Source: Bacteroidales bacterium (lineage in GTDB: Bacteria > Bacteroidota > Bacteroidia > Bacteroidales > Marinilabiliaceae). From it: a stretch of DNA of 64,000 nucleotides. A program made the translations under genes and the position numbers. The notes under the pieces are model-generated. The model had not been told where the DNA came from. It saw only the letters and a program-made list of their open reading frames with translations, and did no database searches. Location of the stretch: positions 248,001 through 312,000 of the forward strand of contig QKJP01000049.1 in NCBI GenBank assembly GCA_003249255.1, in the 5' to 3' direction. Of the stretch, positions 1-9,714 are shown piece after piece (within the stretch, counting starts at the first letter, position 1; the number at the start of each line of letters is the position of its first letter).

Positions 1-662
1 GTTAATACATCATCAATCATCCCATATTCTTTTGCTTCTTCTGCTGTCATCCAATAATCACGGTCAGAATCTTTTTCAATTTTCTTTATTGAGTTTCCGG
101 AGTGATCAGCAATGATGGTATATAACTCTTTTTTGAGTTTCATGATCTCGCGAGCTGTAATCTCGATATCTGAAGCTTGTCCCTGAGCACCACCCATTGG
201 CTGGTGAATCATTATTCTTGAATGCTTTAAAGCTGTTCGTTTACCTTTTGTACCCGCTGTTAAAAGTACTGCTCCCATAGAAGCTGCCATACCTGTACAG
301 ATGGTAGCTACATCCGAAGAAATGTACTGCATGGTATCGTAAATACCTAATCCTGCATAAACTGATCCCCCTGGTGAATTAAAGTAAATGGAAATGTCTT
401 TTGAAGGATCTGCAGACTCCAGGTATAATAATTGTGCTTGAATCACATTGGCAACGTAATCATCAATTGGTAAACCAAGGAAGATGATACGGTCCATCAT
501 CAAACGAGAGAATACATCCATACTCGCTACGTTTAGTTGTCTCTCCTCGATAATCGTAGGAGAAATGTAGCTGCTGGTGATGGAAGTATATTTGTCTAAA
601 ACCAAGCTATTAATTCCTAAATGTTTGGTTGCATATTTTCTAAAATCTTTTGGATCTATCAT
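1..662 (-). CDS. clpP: ATP-dependent Clp protease proteolytic subunit ClpP (C-terminus cut by window edge)
   Basis: Serine protease subunit that forms the double-heptamer chamber and degrades proteins fed by ClpX or ClpA/C ATPases. Translation from the ATG at 662 begins [20 protein letters not shown] and stays open to base 1, so about 220 residues are visible and the end is missing. The catalytic serine sits in GMAASMGA (about residue 128), the histidine in [10 protein letters not shown] (about 153), and an SDRDYWM segment lies where the catalytic aspartate is expected. The family is normally about 200-230 residues, so only a few codons are lost. It follows tig on the same strand, the usual tig-clpP(-clpX) order. 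Confidence 0.95.
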   Translation of the reverse strand, partial: MIDPKDFRKYATKHLGINSLVLDKYTSITSSYISPTIIEERQLNVASMDVFSRLMMDRIIFLGLPIDDYVANVIQAQLLYLESADPSKDISIYFNSPGGSVYAGLGIYDTMQYISSDVATICTGMAASMGAVLLTAGTKGKRTALKHSRIMIHQPMGGAQGQASDIEITAREIMKLKKELYTIIADHSGNSIKKIEKDSDRDYWMTAEEAKEYGMIDDVL

Positions 663-711
663 TTTTTCGAAAAATTTCAATGTTTACAACTACTAATTTA
701 GTAAATTAAAA

Positions 712-778
712 ATAACCTCAATTCAATTTTAATTTTTATTCACAATTAAAAAATCGAATTGAGGTTATACTTGATTCG
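712..778 (-). terminator. Hairpin between tig and clpP
   Basis: A perfect 13-bp inverted repeat (712-724 with 766-778) encloses an AT-rich loop that can pair further. On the minus strand it is followed by five Ts. It could end tig transcription or attenuate read-through into clpP. Confidence 0.55.
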
Positions 779-788
779 TTATGAGAGA

Positions 789-2150
789 CTAATTTTGCTC
801 AAATAATTTATTGAAATCTTCTCTAGATACTTCTTTTTCTTCAACTTTTACAGACTCTTTAATAAATGCAATTACTTTTTCGTTTATCGCACCATTAGCA
901 ATCTGACGACGTTGATTTTCTTTTTGAAGCATGTCTTTAGCATAGTTTTCCAAGTGCTCGTCAGGAATGTTGCTTAAGCCGTACTGCATAAATTGCATGC
1001 GAGCTGTTTTCTTAGCAAATGCCATTAAGTCCTCTTCTTCAATTTTCAGCTCATTTTCTTTAATGATGCTGTTTTGAGCCAACTGCCACTTTAAATCTTT
1101 TAAGAAACGAGGCATTTCAGCTTCAAGATTTTCTTCGTTTAATTCCTCGTTTTCGCGGTTTGTTAATAATAACCATCGTTTTAGGAATGCCTCTGGGAAC
1201 TCTACATCAACTTTACCCAATACTTTATCCTTAGCATCTATTTGGAAGCGGTAATCAGATTCCATTGCTAAGTTTTTCTCTAAATCGGCTTTTACACGAG
1301 CATTAAACTCTTCTTCGTTGCTGATGCCATTATCTGGTCCGAAGGCTTTATCGAATAATTCCTGATTTATTTCAGGGTTTTTAAAGTCTGTAATTTCTGC
1401 AATTGTAAATTGAAAATCTGCGTCGACAGTTGCTGCGGCAGCTTTATCAATTTTTAATAAGTAAGAAAGTTCTGTTTCGTTAGGAAATGCTTTCTTAGGA
1501 TTGAAAACAACCACGTCACCAACTTTTGCCCCTTCTAATTTCGCTTTTTCTGCTTCGTCTTTGAAAATAGCCATCGATAGCATCGATTCTTCTGTGAAGA
1601 TACCACCTTCTTTTATTTCGCCATTTTCTAACTCAACGAATGCGCCTTTTACTGCTGACTTTTCACCAACAACTTCTGATGGCTCTGAAGTTCCAAAGCG
1701 ACCAAGCATGGACTCTTTTTGTTGGTTAAACATTTCGTCCGTTATCTGAATTTTATATTCAGTAACTTTTTCGCGTTTCGATAATTTAACGTCTACTACA
1801 GGTGCTAATGCGATGTCAAATGAGAAATCAAACTTTTCTGCATTGTCAAAATCGATCATCTCCTGATCTTCAGATGGGATTGGATCTCCTAAAAGATCTA
1901 ATTTATTTTCAATGATGAATGAGTTTAAGCTTTCAGAAACTAATTTGTTAACCTCGTCAGCAACGATTGATTTTCCATACATCTTTTTAACCATTCCTGC
2001 CGGAACTTTACCTGCACGGAAACCCGGAATGTTTACACGTTTGCGATAGTCTTTAATAACTTCGTCAACTTTTTTCTGGTAATCGTCTTTTTCGATAGTT
2101 AACTTGATGACCGCGTTTAATGCGTCAGTGCTTTCCTTTGAAATATTCAT
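789..2150 (-). CDS. tig: Trigger factor, ribosome-associated chaperone/prolyl isomerase
   Basis: Cytosolic chaperone that binds nascent chains at the ribosome exit tunnel. The 453-residue protein has the ribosome-docking signature GFRAGKVP at about residues 43-50 in the N-terminal domain and a long helical, acidic C-terminal arm (about 270-453) typical of the substrate-binding arms. The middle FKBP-like region is divergent, as is usual in Bacteroidota. Length matches the family (430-455). The ATG at 2150 gives the expected N-terminus (MNISKESTDAL). It lies upstream of clpP on the same strand, linking nascent-chain folding with proteolysis. Confidence 0.93.
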   Translation of the reverse strand: MNISKESTDALNAVIKLTIEKDDYQKKVDEVIKDYRKRVNIPGFRAGKVPAGMVKKMYGKSIVADEVNKLVSESLNSFIIENKLDLLGDPIPSEDQEMIDFDNAEKFDFSFDIALAPVVDVKLSKREKVTEYKIQITDEMFNQQKESMLGRFGTSEPSEVVGEKSAVKGAFVELENGEIKEGGIFTEESMLSMAIFKDEAEKAKLEGAKVGDVVVFNPKKAFPNETELSYLLKIDKAAAATVDADFQFTIAEITDFKNPEINQELFDKAFGPDNGISNEEEFNARVKADLEKNLAMESDYRFQIDAKDKVLGKVDVEFPEAFLKRWLLLTNRENEELNEENLEAEMPRFLKDLKWQLAQNSIIKENELKIEEEDLMAFAKKTARMQFMQYGLSNIPDEHLENYAKDMLQKENQRRQIANGAINEKVIAFIKESVKVEEKEVSREDFNKLFEQN

Positions 2151-2225
2151 TTGCTTCGATGTTAAAAGGAACCTATCCTCTAATTAATTTGTATTGAGGT
2201 TAACTTACTTATGAAAGTATATAAA

Positions 2226-2274
2226 CTTAAAAAACCGCCTTAGCTCAGAACTTAATCTTTGTTAAGGCGGTTTT
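2226..2274 (-). terminator. Rho-independent terminator of tRNA-Leu
   Basis: A 12-bp inverted repeat (2231-2242 with 2263-2274) carries a GGCGG core. It begins 3 bases after the tRNA 3' end and is followed on the minus strand by a run of six Ts. Confidence 0.8.
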
Positions 2275-2277
2275 CTG

Positions 2278-2359
2278 TGCGGATGAAGGGACTCGAACCC
2301 CCACGCCTCTCGGCACTAGATCCTAAGTCTAGCGCGGCTACCAATTACGCCACATCCGC
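2278..2359 (-). tRNA. tRNA-Leu (anticodon TAG)
   Basis: The 82-nt minus-strand sequence folds as a class II tRNA. The acceptor stem pairs GCGGATG with CATCCGC and the discriminator base is A. The anticodon stem CTAGA/TCTAG holds the loop CTTAGGA with anticodon TAG, reading CTA. A long variable arm follows, then a T arm containing GGTTCGAGTCC. The 3' CCA is not encoded and must be added by CCA transferase. The long variable arm and the anticodon both indicate leucine. Confidence 0.95.
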
Positions 2360-2427
2360 AATTATCGTGTTTCGCGGTGCAAAGATAGAGTAAATTTTAT
2401 TTGCACCAAATTTTTTCGAGAAAAAAA

Positions 2428-3174
2428 TTAAAAATTTCTTCTCTTTAATTCGAAATCATCTCCCAGGTATAATCTTTTTACATCTGCATCCGAAGCTAAT
2501 TCTTCAGCGGTACCTGCTTTTAAGATCTTTCCTTCGAATAATAGATAAGCTCTATCGCAAATTGCTAATGTTTCATGCACATTGTGATCGGTTATCAGGA
2601 TACCAATATTTTTATATTTGAGTTTGGCTACAATTTCTTGAATATCTCTTACCGCGATTGGATCTACTCCTGCAAAAGGTTCATCCAGCAATATAAATTT
2701 TGGATTAATGGCCAATGCGCGTGCAATTTCTGTTCGACGCCTTTCTCCTCCAGAAAGTTGAATGCCTAAACTTTTGCGAATATGACTTAAGCGAAACTCT
2801 TCAATTAATTCTTCAAGTCGTTGAGCTTGATAATCTTTTGAGAATTTTGTCATTTCTAAAACTGACTTAATATTATCCTCAACGCTTAGCTTTCTAAATA
2901 CACTCGCTTCCTGCGCTAAATATCCAATTCCTCTCTGGGCACGTTGGTAAACAGCCTTGTCTGTAATTTTTTCTTTGTTTAAATAGATCTCTCCACTGTT
3001 TGGCGTAACTAAACCAACCATCATGTAAAATGAAGTTGTTTTTCCGGCACCATTTGGTCCTAATAAACCAACAATTTCGCCTTGATTTAATTCCACAGAT
3101 ACACCTTTAACAACCGTACGGTTTTTGTACTTTTTGATTAGTGCATCGGTATGTAATTTTAAATTCTGTTCCAT
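2428..3174 (-). CDS. lptB: Lipopolysaccharide export ABC ATPase LptB
   Basis: ATPase that powers extraction of LPS from the inner membrane by LptFGC. The 248-residue protein has Walker [10 protein letters not shown] at about residues 39-47, signature LSGGERRR at about 140, and Walker B FILLDEP followed by FAGVDP. LptB carries the same FAGVDP sequence, which helps separate it from other small ABC ATPases. Length fits LptB (about 240). It lies 8 bases downstream of tatC on the same strand, so the two are probably co-transcribed. LptFG permeases are not in the window. Confidence 0.9.
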   Translation of the reverse strand: MEQNLKLHTDALIKKYKNRTVVKGVSVELNQGEIVGLLGPNGAGKTTSFYMMVGLVTPNSGEIYLNKEKITDKAVYQRAQRGIGYLAQEASVFRKLSVEDNIKSVLEMTKFSKDYQAQRLEELIEEFRLSHIRKSLGIQLSGGERRRTEIARALAINPKFILLDEPFAGVDPIAVRDIQEIVAKLKYKNIGILITDHNVHETLAICDRAYLLFEGKILKAGTAEELASDADVKRLYLGDDFELKRRNF

Positions 3175-3182
3175 GGTACTGT

Positions 3183-3992
3183 TTAGTTGCGTTTATCTCT
3201 TTTTCGCTCTATCCGTTTAGCAATTATTATTCCTGTTTCGTACAATATTACGAGTGGAATGCAAACCAGCAATTGACTAATAACATCCGGAGGAGTTATG
3301 ATTGCCGCCAAAAGTAATGCTAAAACTATAGAATGTCTGCGAAATTTTCTTAAAAAATGAGAGTTGATAATCCCGATCTTAGCTAAGAAGTAGATGAATA
3401 CCGGAAGTTCGAAAATTATCCCACCTGCTAACACTATCGATGTAATAGTATTGATGTATGAATTTAAACTAATTATGTTTTCGACTTTAGGACTGACCTG
3501 GTAATTACTTAAGAAATGAACAGAGAGAGGGACAATAATAAAATAGGCAAATAAGATACCAATTGAAAAAAGGATGGAAGTGAAAAATGCTGCTCCTCGT
3601 GATTTCTTCACTTCATTTTCATGAAGGGCCGGTTTGATAAATCTCCATATTTCCCAAAAGACATACGGAAAAGCTAAGGTAAGACCTGCGATAAATGAAA
3701 TCCAGATGTGGGAGGAGAACTGGCCTGCCATATTGAAGTTTTGAAAACTGATGGTTTTTTGATTGATGCATAAGGCGGATATATTCCATTTTTGCCCAAT
3801 GTCACAAAGAAGATCGGTTGTGAAAAAGTTGGATGTTGTAGGGGCAAATAGAATGGTATCAAAAATGAACGTTTTATAAACGAAAGCAAGGATGGTAAAA
3901 ATGAAAATGCTAATGAATGCTCTTATTAAATGCCACCTTAGTACTTCGAGGTGATCTAAAAAGGTCATTTCATTGGAATTATTTGAGGTCAT
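3183..3992 (-). CDS. tatC: Sec-independent protein translocase TatC
   Basis: Inner-membrane receptor core of the twin-arginine translocase, which exports folded proteins. The 269-residue protein opens with the family signature [12 protein letters not shown] at about residues 11-22 and has six hydrophobic segments. The conserved first periplasmic loop is lengthened by about 40 residues that include two cysteines ([16 protein letters not shown]), typical of Bacteroidota TatC. The motif PALHENEVK in the second cytoplasmic loop is also TatC-like. tatA/tatB are not adjacent. The gene precedes lptB. Confidence 0.92.
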   Translation of the reverse strand: MTSNNSNEMTFLDHLEVLRWHLIRAFISIFIFTILAFVYKTFIFDTILFAPTTSNFFTTDLLCDIGQKWNISALCINQKTISFQNFNMAGQFSSHIWISFIAGLTLAFPYVFWEIWRFIKPALHENEVKKSRGAAFFTSILFSIGILFAYFIIVPLSVHFLSNYQVSPKVENIISLNSYINTITSIVLAGGIIFELPVFIYFLAKIGIINSHFLRKFRRHSIVLALLLAAIITPPDVISQLLVCIPLVILYETGIIIAKRIERKRDKRN

Positions 3993-4331
3993 TTTTATCC
4001 TTTGTTTAATTAGAAATGAATATGATTTGAAAAGTAGTGGTGTTAAAAAAACTTAAATGAGATTTGCTCATCGCTTACTGCCCCTACCGTGCGAAGATAA
4101 GAAGCTGCATCTGTTTTTCAAAGTTCTTGGTAAAACCGAAGTTAATTTATATTTTCAAGTAACGGGAAGACAATTTTTTTTATTCATCCTAAGTTAATTG
4201 AATTGATTTCTAGTATTAATTCCTGTAACTTTTTGTGTAGTGATTGGAATTAAATGTAAGTTGAATAAAATAATAAGGTGTCGTCATATCTTTTTGATTG
4301 GGGGCATATTAGTTATTAGGGAGTTTTATTT
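3993..4331. other. Intergenic gap between divergent tatC and recQ
   Basis: This 339-base gap should hold promoters for both flanking genes. No exact TAnnTTTG -7 box, RNA fold or conserved ORF was recognised. A GC-richer patch near 4078-4110 stands out from the AT-rich surroundings but matches nothing known to me. Confidence 0.4.
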
Positions 4332-6509
4332 ATGACAAAACAAGTTGATTTAAAGGCTTCTTTGAAGAAACATTTTGGCTTTGATAACTTTAAAGGAAAT
4401 CAGGAAGATGTTATTCGTAATGTGTTGAATGGGAATGATACATTTGTATTAATGCCAACTGGGGGCGGTAAATCCTTATGTTATCAGTTACCATCATTAA
4501 TTTTAGAAGGAACGGCTATTATCATATCACCACTAATTGCATTGATGAAAAATCAGGTGGATGCAATGCGTAATTTTAGTGAAGTTGATGGGGTTGCTCA
4601 TTTTATGAATTCATCATTGACGAAAACGGCTTTGAATGTTGTTAAAGATGATTTGCTTTCAGGAAAGACGAAGTTATTATATGTAGCACCTGAGTCTTTG
4701 ACCAAGGAAGAAAATATAGAGTTTTTAAAGAATGTGCCAATTTCATTTTATGCAGTTGATGAAGCTCACTGTATTTCTGAATGGGGACATGATTTTAGAC
4801 CTGAATACAGAAGGATTAGACCAATTATAGAAGAAATTGGTAAAGCCCCATTAATGGCCTTAACCGCCACCGCTACACCAAAGGTTCAGCACGATATTCA
4901 GAAGAATCTTGGTATGCTGGATTCGATGGTTTTTAAATCCTCCTTTAATCGTCCGAATTTATATTATGAGGTTCGGCCAAAGAAAGATGTTGGAAAAGAA
5001 ATTATTCGGATTCTTAAAAATAATGTGGGAAAATCAGCCATAATTTATTGTCTGAGTCGGAAAAAGGTAGAAGAGCTTGCTGAAGCTTTAGTTGTGAATG
5101 GTATTAAAGCACTGCCTTATCATGCCGGAATGGATGCAACCTCACGTGCGGCTAATCAGGATAAGTTCTTGATGGAAGAAACAGATGTGATAGTTGCTAC
5201 CATTGCCTTTGGTATGGGGATTGATAAGCCGGATGTTAGAATAGTGATGCATTATGATATTCCAAAAAGTTTGGAGGGCTATTACCAAGAAACCGGACGT
5301 GCAGGACGAGATGGTGGAGAAGGTAGGTGTATTGCTTTTTACAGTTATAAGGATATTCAAAAGTTGGAGAAGTTTATGCAAGGCAAACCTCTTGCTGAAC
5401 AGGAAATTGGAAAGCAACTGTTATTAGAAACGGTTGCTTATGCCGAATCATCAGTCTGTAGGAGAAAGACTATACTTCATTATTTTGGAGAAAAATATAC
5501 TGAAGAAAATTGCGATACCTGCGATAATTGCGTTAACCCTAAAGAGCAGTTTGAGGCACAGAATAGTGTGGTTGAATTGATTGGTGCTATTAATGAATTG
5601 AAAGAGCGTTTTAAAACTGATCACATTGTAAATGTATTGGTTGGTAATGCCAATGCTGCTGTAAAATCATACAAGCACGATCAAATTTCTTTATTTGGAT
5701 CAGGTAGTGAGCATGATGAGAAATATTGGAATGCCGTTGTGCGACAATGCCTGGTTCATGGTTTTATTGTGAAGGATATAGAATCCTATGGGATTTTACA
5801 CATCAGTCACAAAGGTCATGAGTTTTTGAAAAATCCACATGAGATTTGGATGACGAAGGATCATGATTATGAGTCTGCTGATGAAGATGTCGAAACAGGC
5901 GGTACTGCGGCAGTGGATGATCAATTGTTTTCGATGTTAAAGGATTTAAGGAAGCAAATAAGTAAAAAAATGAACCTGCCTCCATTTGTGATCTTTCAGG
6001 ATCCTTCTTTGGAAGCCATGTGTACTTATTATCCGATAACCATTCAAGAGTTACAGAATATGCCGGGTGTGGGTACCGGTAAAGCAAACCGTTTTGGAAA
6101 AGAATTTGTGACCTTGATTGCAAGACATGTGGAAGAAAACGACATTGATCGTCCAATGGATCTGGTGGTAAAGTCGGTAGCCAATAAGTCTAAGAACAAA
6201 ATTGCAATTATTCAAGCCATCGATCGTCAAATGCCTTTGGATGATATAGCTTCTTCCAAAGGATTGGAGATGTCTGAATTGATAAAAGAGCTTGAATCAA
6301 TTGTATATTCCGGAACACGAGTTAATATCGATTACTATATCGATCAGGTAATGGATGAAGATAACCGGGATGATATTTTTGAATACTTTAAAGAAGAAGC
6401 AGAAACAGATGATATTGATGCTGCTTTAGAAGAGTTAGGTGAAGAACAGTATTCCGAAGAAGAGATAAGATTAGTTCGGATTAAGTTTTTATCAGAAGTT
6501 GGAAATTAG
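4332..6509 (+). CDS. recQ: ATP-dependent DNA helicase RecQ
   Basis: 3'-5' DNA helicase for recombination and stalled-fork repair. The 725-residue protein shows Walker A MPTGGGKSLCYQLP (about 41-54), the DEAH box VDEAHCISEWGHDFRPEY (about 141-158), helicase motif VI YYQETGRAGRDG, and RQC zinc ligands CRRKTILHYFGE...CDTCDNC. A C-terminal HRDC domain carries the PGVGTGKANRFG turn (about 580). It is about 115 residues longer than E. coli RecQ because of an acidic helical tail, which is usual in Bacteroidota. The ATG at 4332 gives the expected N-terminus. Confidence 0.95.
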   Translation: MTKQVDLKASLKKHFGFDNFKGNQEDVIRNVLNGNDTFVLMPTGGGKSLCYQLPSLILEGTAIIISPLIALMKNQVDAMRNFSEVDGVAHFMNSSLTKTALNVVKDDLLSGKTKLLYVAPESLTKEENIEFLKNVPISFYAVDEAHCISEWGHDFRPEYRRIRPIIEEIGKAPLMALTATATPKVQHDIQKNLGMLDSMVFKSSFNRPNLYYEVRPKKDVGKEIIRILKNNVGKSAIIYCLSRKKVEELAEALVVNGIKALPYHAGMDATSRAANQDKFLMEETDVIVATIAFGMGIDKPDVRIVMHYDIPKSLEGYYQETGRAGRDGGEGRCIAFYSYKDIQKLEKFMQGKPLAEQEIGKQLLLETVAYAESSVCRRKTILHYFGEKYTEENCDTCDNCVNPKEQFEAQNSVVELIGAINELKERFKTDHIVNVLVGNANAAVKSYKHDQISLFGSGSEHDEKYWNAVVRQCLVHGFIVKDIESYGILHISHKGHEFLKNPHEIWMTKDHDYESADEDVETGGTAAVDDQLFSMLKDLRKQISKKMNLPPFVIFQDPSLEAMCTYYPITIQELQNMPGVGTGKANRFGKEFVTLIARHVEENDIDRPMDLVVKSVANKSKNKIAIIQAIDRQMPLDDIASSKGLEMSELIKELESIVYSGTRVNIDYYIDQVMDEDNRDDIFEYFKEEAETDDIDAALEELGEEQYSEEEIRLVRIKFLSEVGN

Positions 6510-6532
6510 AATATTTTACGAATAAAATGATA

Positions 6533-6562
6533 GGCCTTCCTGAACGGAGGGCTTTTGTTTTT
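6533..6562 (+). terminator. Terminator downstream of recQ
   Basis: A 7-bp stem with one G-U pair (6534-6540 with 6546-6552) and a 5-base loop is followed by TTTTGTTTTT. The next gene starts 20 bases later. Confidence 0.7.
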
Positions 6563-6581
6563 ATTGCAGGAATCAAACAAT

Positions 6582-7832
6582 ATGAATAGGATTAATCATT
6601 ATGCAATATTAGCGCATGAGTTATCGGCAAAAGATGACTTGTTTAAAGGTTTTGTGAGAGGTGAAGTGCCTGTTTTTTTGCCTGATCTAATCGGGAAAAA
6701 TGGAGTTTTTTTATCATCATTAACTTTGGATAAATTTATAGATGATGAGTTGAAGCACGATAATTATACTTTAACAAAGGAGTCCCATCGAAGTTTGTTG
6801 ACATTATCGAGTGGTGAAAAAAAGAAGGCGCTTTTAAATTATGTATTAAAGAGGGATTGGGATTTTATTGCTTTGGATCATCCTTATGATAATTTAGATA
6901 TAGGTTCTCAGCAAGTTTTGGAGGAGCGACTTAAAGATTTATCCCGAAGGGTGGTTATTGTTCAGTTTTTTAGTCGTAACAGGGAGTTGTTGCCATTTAT
7001 TAATAAGGTCATAGAAGTGGGTAAAGAGGGAGTTGTTTTTCAAGGAAATCGATCTGATTTTGAACAATATTCACAATGCAAACAGAAAATGGCTTTTGTA
7101 GGAAAGATACCCTTGCCATTGGATCATTTTTCTTGTAATAAGGAATTAGTATTGTTTAAAGATGTGTGCGTTCGCTATGAAGATCGAAAGATTTTGAATC
7201 AAATAAACTGGACAATCAAGAAGGGAGAGTTTTGGCAATTAGTAGGGCCAAATGGATCTGGAAAGACGACACTGCTAACCATGGTTATTGGAGATAACCC
7301 AAAGGCTTTTGGTCAGGACTTATATTTGTTTGGGAAAAAGAAAGGAACTGGTGAAACGGTATGGGAAATAAAAGATAAAATCGGATACTATACTTCTTCA
7401 ATGATGGATCTGTTTTCGGTTCGTCATACTGTTGAGAATATGATTGTTTCAGGTTTTATGGACTCAATTGGTTTGTATAAAGTGCCTAGTGAAATGCAAT
7501 TGCGTTTGGCAGATGAGTGGTTAGAGCTTTTAGGAATGACCAAGAAAAGAACGCAGGCATTTGTTGATTTACCTGTGGGTGAGCAGCGCCTGGTTTTAAT
7601 TGCAAGAGCTATGGTGAAACATCCTCCCCTATTAATATTGGATGAGCCCACTACCGGATTGGATGATGCAGGGGCTGAAATTTTGGTAAGTTTAATTAAT
7701 AAAATGGCAGAAGAGAGTGGTACTGCCATTATTTATGTTTCGCATCGTAACGAAGAAGGATTAAAACCTGAGTTTACTTTTGAGTTAGTTCCAAGTGCTG
7801 AAGGATCGATGGGGCAAATAGTTAAACATTAG
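6582..7832 (+). CDS. Tandem ABC ATPase, ModF/PhrA-like
   Basis: Soluble protein with two ABC modules and no membrane partner, resembling E. coli ModF. The second module is complete: Walker A GPNGSGKTT (about 219-227), signature-like LPVGEQRLVLIARAM and Walker B LLILDEPTTGLD. The first module keeps a signature (LSSGEKKKALL) and Walker B-like IALDHPYDNLD but shows no P-loop where one is expected, so it is probably degenerate. I chose the ATG at 6582 (416 residues). An upstream TTG in frame at 6555 overlaps the recQ terminator and is unlikely. The family's role is uncertain. Confidence 0.78.
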   Translation: MNRINHYAILAHELSAKDDLFKGFVRGEVPVFLPDLIGKNGVFLSSLTLDKFIDDELKHDNYTLTKESHRSLLTLSSGEKKKALLNYVLKRDWDFIALDHPYDNLDIGSQQVLEERLKDLSRRVVIVQFFSRNRELLPFINKVIEVGKEGVVFQGNRSDFEQYSQCKQKMAFVGKIPLPLDHFSCNKELVLFKDVCVRYEDRKILNQINWTIKKGEFWQLVGPNGSGKTTLLTMVIGDNPKAFGQDLYLFGKKKGTGETVWEIKDKIGYYTSSMMDLFSVRHTVENMIVSGFMDSIGLYKVPSEMQLRLADEWLELLGMTKKRTQAFVDLPVGEQRLVLIARAMVKHPPLLILDEPTTGLDDAGAEILVSLINKMAEESGTAIIYVSHRNEEGLKPEFTFELVPSAEGSMGQIVKH

Positions 7833-7884
7833 TTAAAGGAGATTTAGTTTCAGATATGCATCATAGCTCTATATATATTATTTA

Positions 7885-7892
7885 TACATTTG
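7885..7892 (+). promoter_or_regulatory. Putative -7 box (TACATTTG) for the mpl-like gene
   Basis: It matches the Bacteroidota -7 consensus TAnnTTTG, 37 bases before the ATG at 7929. No good -33 TTTG was found at the usual distance. Confidence 0.35.
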
Positions 7893-7928
7893 CAGGGATT
7901 CAAATAAACGACTTTAAATAAGATTATA

Positions 7929-9287
7929 ATGCGTGTTCATTTTATTGCAGTTGGAGGAAGTGCGATGCATAACCTCGCGATAGCTTTACATTTAAAAGGA
8001 TTTCAAGTTACAGGATCGGATGATGAGATCTTTGAACCTTCCAAATCGCGCTTGAGAAAACATGAGTTATTGCCAGAGGTACGAGGTTGGAATCCAGAAC
8101 GGATTACAACAGATTTAGATGCAGTTATTTTGGGAATGCACGCACGAAATGATAATCCTGAATTGTTGAAAGCTCAAGAATTAGGTGTAACCATCTACTC
8201 GTATCCTGAATACCTATACGAGCAAACGAAGAATAAAAAACGTGTTGTTATCGGTGGAAGTCACGGAAAGACTACTACTACGGCAATGGTGATGCATGTG
8301 TTGCAGGAGTTACAACTGGACTTTGATTACATGGTTGGCGCTCAGTTGGATGGATTTGAAACCATGGTGAAGTTAACCAAAGACGCTCCAATTGCAGTTT
8401 TTGAAGGGGATGAATATTTATCTTCCCCTATTGATCTAACACCCAAGTTTCATTGGTATAAACCTCATGTGGCTATGCTGACGGGTGTTGCCTGGGATCA
8501 CATGAACGTTTTTCCAACATGGGAAAATTATATTAGCCAGTTCGATATTTTTGCTGATAGTATATCTGAAAATGGTTCTTTGATCTATTTTGATGCAGAT
8601 GAGGTGTTGAATGATATTGCGGTGAAACAAGGGAAAAGAATTTTAGCCTTACCTTATAATGCCTTGCCCTATGAAAATGTGAATGGTCAGTGCATTGTTT
8701 CCTGGGATGGAAAACAATATCCAATGGCTGTTTTTGGAGATCATAACCTGCAAAATATGAATGGTGCTCGTTTGGTTTGTAACCAATTAGGAATTAGTGA
8801 TGATGGGTTTTTGAAAGCCATACAAACTTTTAAAGGAGCAGCGAAGCGCTTACAGCTTCTCGAAAAAAATGAACACACTTCAATATTTCTCGATTTTGCC
8901 CATTCTCCATCAAAACTAAAAGCTACTACAGATGCTGTTAAAAAACAATTTCCAAATCATCGCTTATTAGCTGTGATGGAGCTACATACCTTTAGTAGTT
9001 TAAACAAAAACTTCTTGCCTCAATATGAGAAGAGTATGGAAAAGGCAGACAGCGCTGTTGTGTTTTTTAATCCAGAAGTGATAAAACATAAAAAGCTTCC
9101 TGAAATTTCTATTTCAGATGTTCAAAATGCCTTTAATCAAGACGGACTGAAAGTGGTTACAGAAACTCAAGTTTTGATTGATCTGTTAGAAGCTGAAGAT
9201 TTAACAAATACTGTTTTGTTGGTCATGACTTCAGGCAATTTTTCAGGCCTAGATATTAAAGCCTTAGCCAATAAGCTGATTCATTAA
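7929..9287 (+). CDS. mpl: UDP-N-acetylmuramate:L-alanyl-gamma-D-glutamyl-meso-diaminopimelate ligase (Mpl-type Mur ligase)
   Basis: Mur ligase of the murein recycling type, which attaches the recovered tripeptide to UDP-MurNAc. The 452-residue protein starts with an Rossmann-like MurC/Mpl N-terminus (HFIAVGGSAMHNLAIAL), then ATP-binding GGSHGKTTTT at residues 109-118, FEGDEYLSS (the Mpl-like counterpart of the MurC DE motif) and a C-terminal domain with LDFAHSPSKLKAT. Length fits Mpl (about 450). MurC, the main alternative, usually sits in the dcw cluster, which is absent here. Confidence 0.85.
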   Translation: MRVHFIAVGGSAMHNLAIALHLKGFQVTGSDDEIFEPSKSRLRKHELLPEVRGWNPERITTDLDAVILGMHARNDNPELLKAQELGVTIYSYPEYLYEQTKNKKRVVIGGSHGKTTTTAMVMHVLQELQLDFDYMVGAQLDGFETMVKLTKDAPIAVFEGDEYLSSPIDLTPKFHWYKPHVAMLTGVAWDHMNVFPTWENYISQFDIFADSISENGSLIYFDADEVLNDIAVKQGKRILALPYNALPYENVNGQCIVSWDGKQYPMAVFGDHNLQNMNGARLVCNQLGISDDGFLKAIQTFKGAAKRLQLLEKNEHTSIFLDFAHSPSKLKATTDAVKKQFPNHRLLAVMELHTFSSLNKNFLPQYEKSMEKADSAVVFFNPEVIKHKKLPEISISDVQNAFNQDGLKVVTETQVLIDLLEAEDLTNTVLLVMTSGNFSGLDIKALANKLIH

Positions 9288-9334
9288 AAACAACAATTTC
9301 TCGCGTCAGACGTTTGAAAGCAAAATAATGATTT

Positions 9335-9685
9335 ATGAAAGAGATGACAGGAAGTGAATTTGAGTTGGCGTGGGATGAACTTCGTTTGCGTTTAAGTAAG
9401 CAATTTCAGGTTTCTGCTGACTACGAGTTTATTTTATTTATAGTTGGCATACAGGAGCTTGGTCAAGGTTTTCGTGATTTTTCACGGCAAGAAAAAATGG
9501 ATCTCATCAGTTTGGCTCGATGCAGAGTGCTAGTCCGCTTAGGTTATTTGAAAGAAACCGGAGTTGATGGTCAGGGATGGCCAATATTTGAGACCCTAAA
9601 ATCTATGGATTCGATGTTAGCATCCTATCAGAATCAATTGATAAAAAAAGGAATGATAGAATATTTTCAAGAAGTAGAGTTTTAA
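9335..9685 (+). CDS. Conserved small protein of unknown function
   Basis: A 116-residue soluble protein, predicted mostly helical, with no signal peptide, membrane segment or cysteine cluster. It starts MKEMTGSEFELAWDEL and contains the phrase FIVGIQELGQGFRDFSRQEK and a second region around DGQGWPIFETL. I do not recognise a family. It sits between the Mpl-type gene (47-base gap) and the first cyclophilin (29-base gap) on the same strand, so it may be co-transcribed. Codon use matches its neighbours, which supports a real gene. Confidence 0.7.
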   Translation: MKEMTGSEFELAWDELRLRLSKQFQVSADYEFILFIVGIQELGQGFRDFSRQEKMDLISLARCRVLVRLGYLKETGVDGQGWPIFETLKSMDSMLASYQNQLIKKGMIEYFQEVEF

Positions 9686-9714
9686 CGAGAAGAGTTAATT
9701 AGATATTAGATAAA

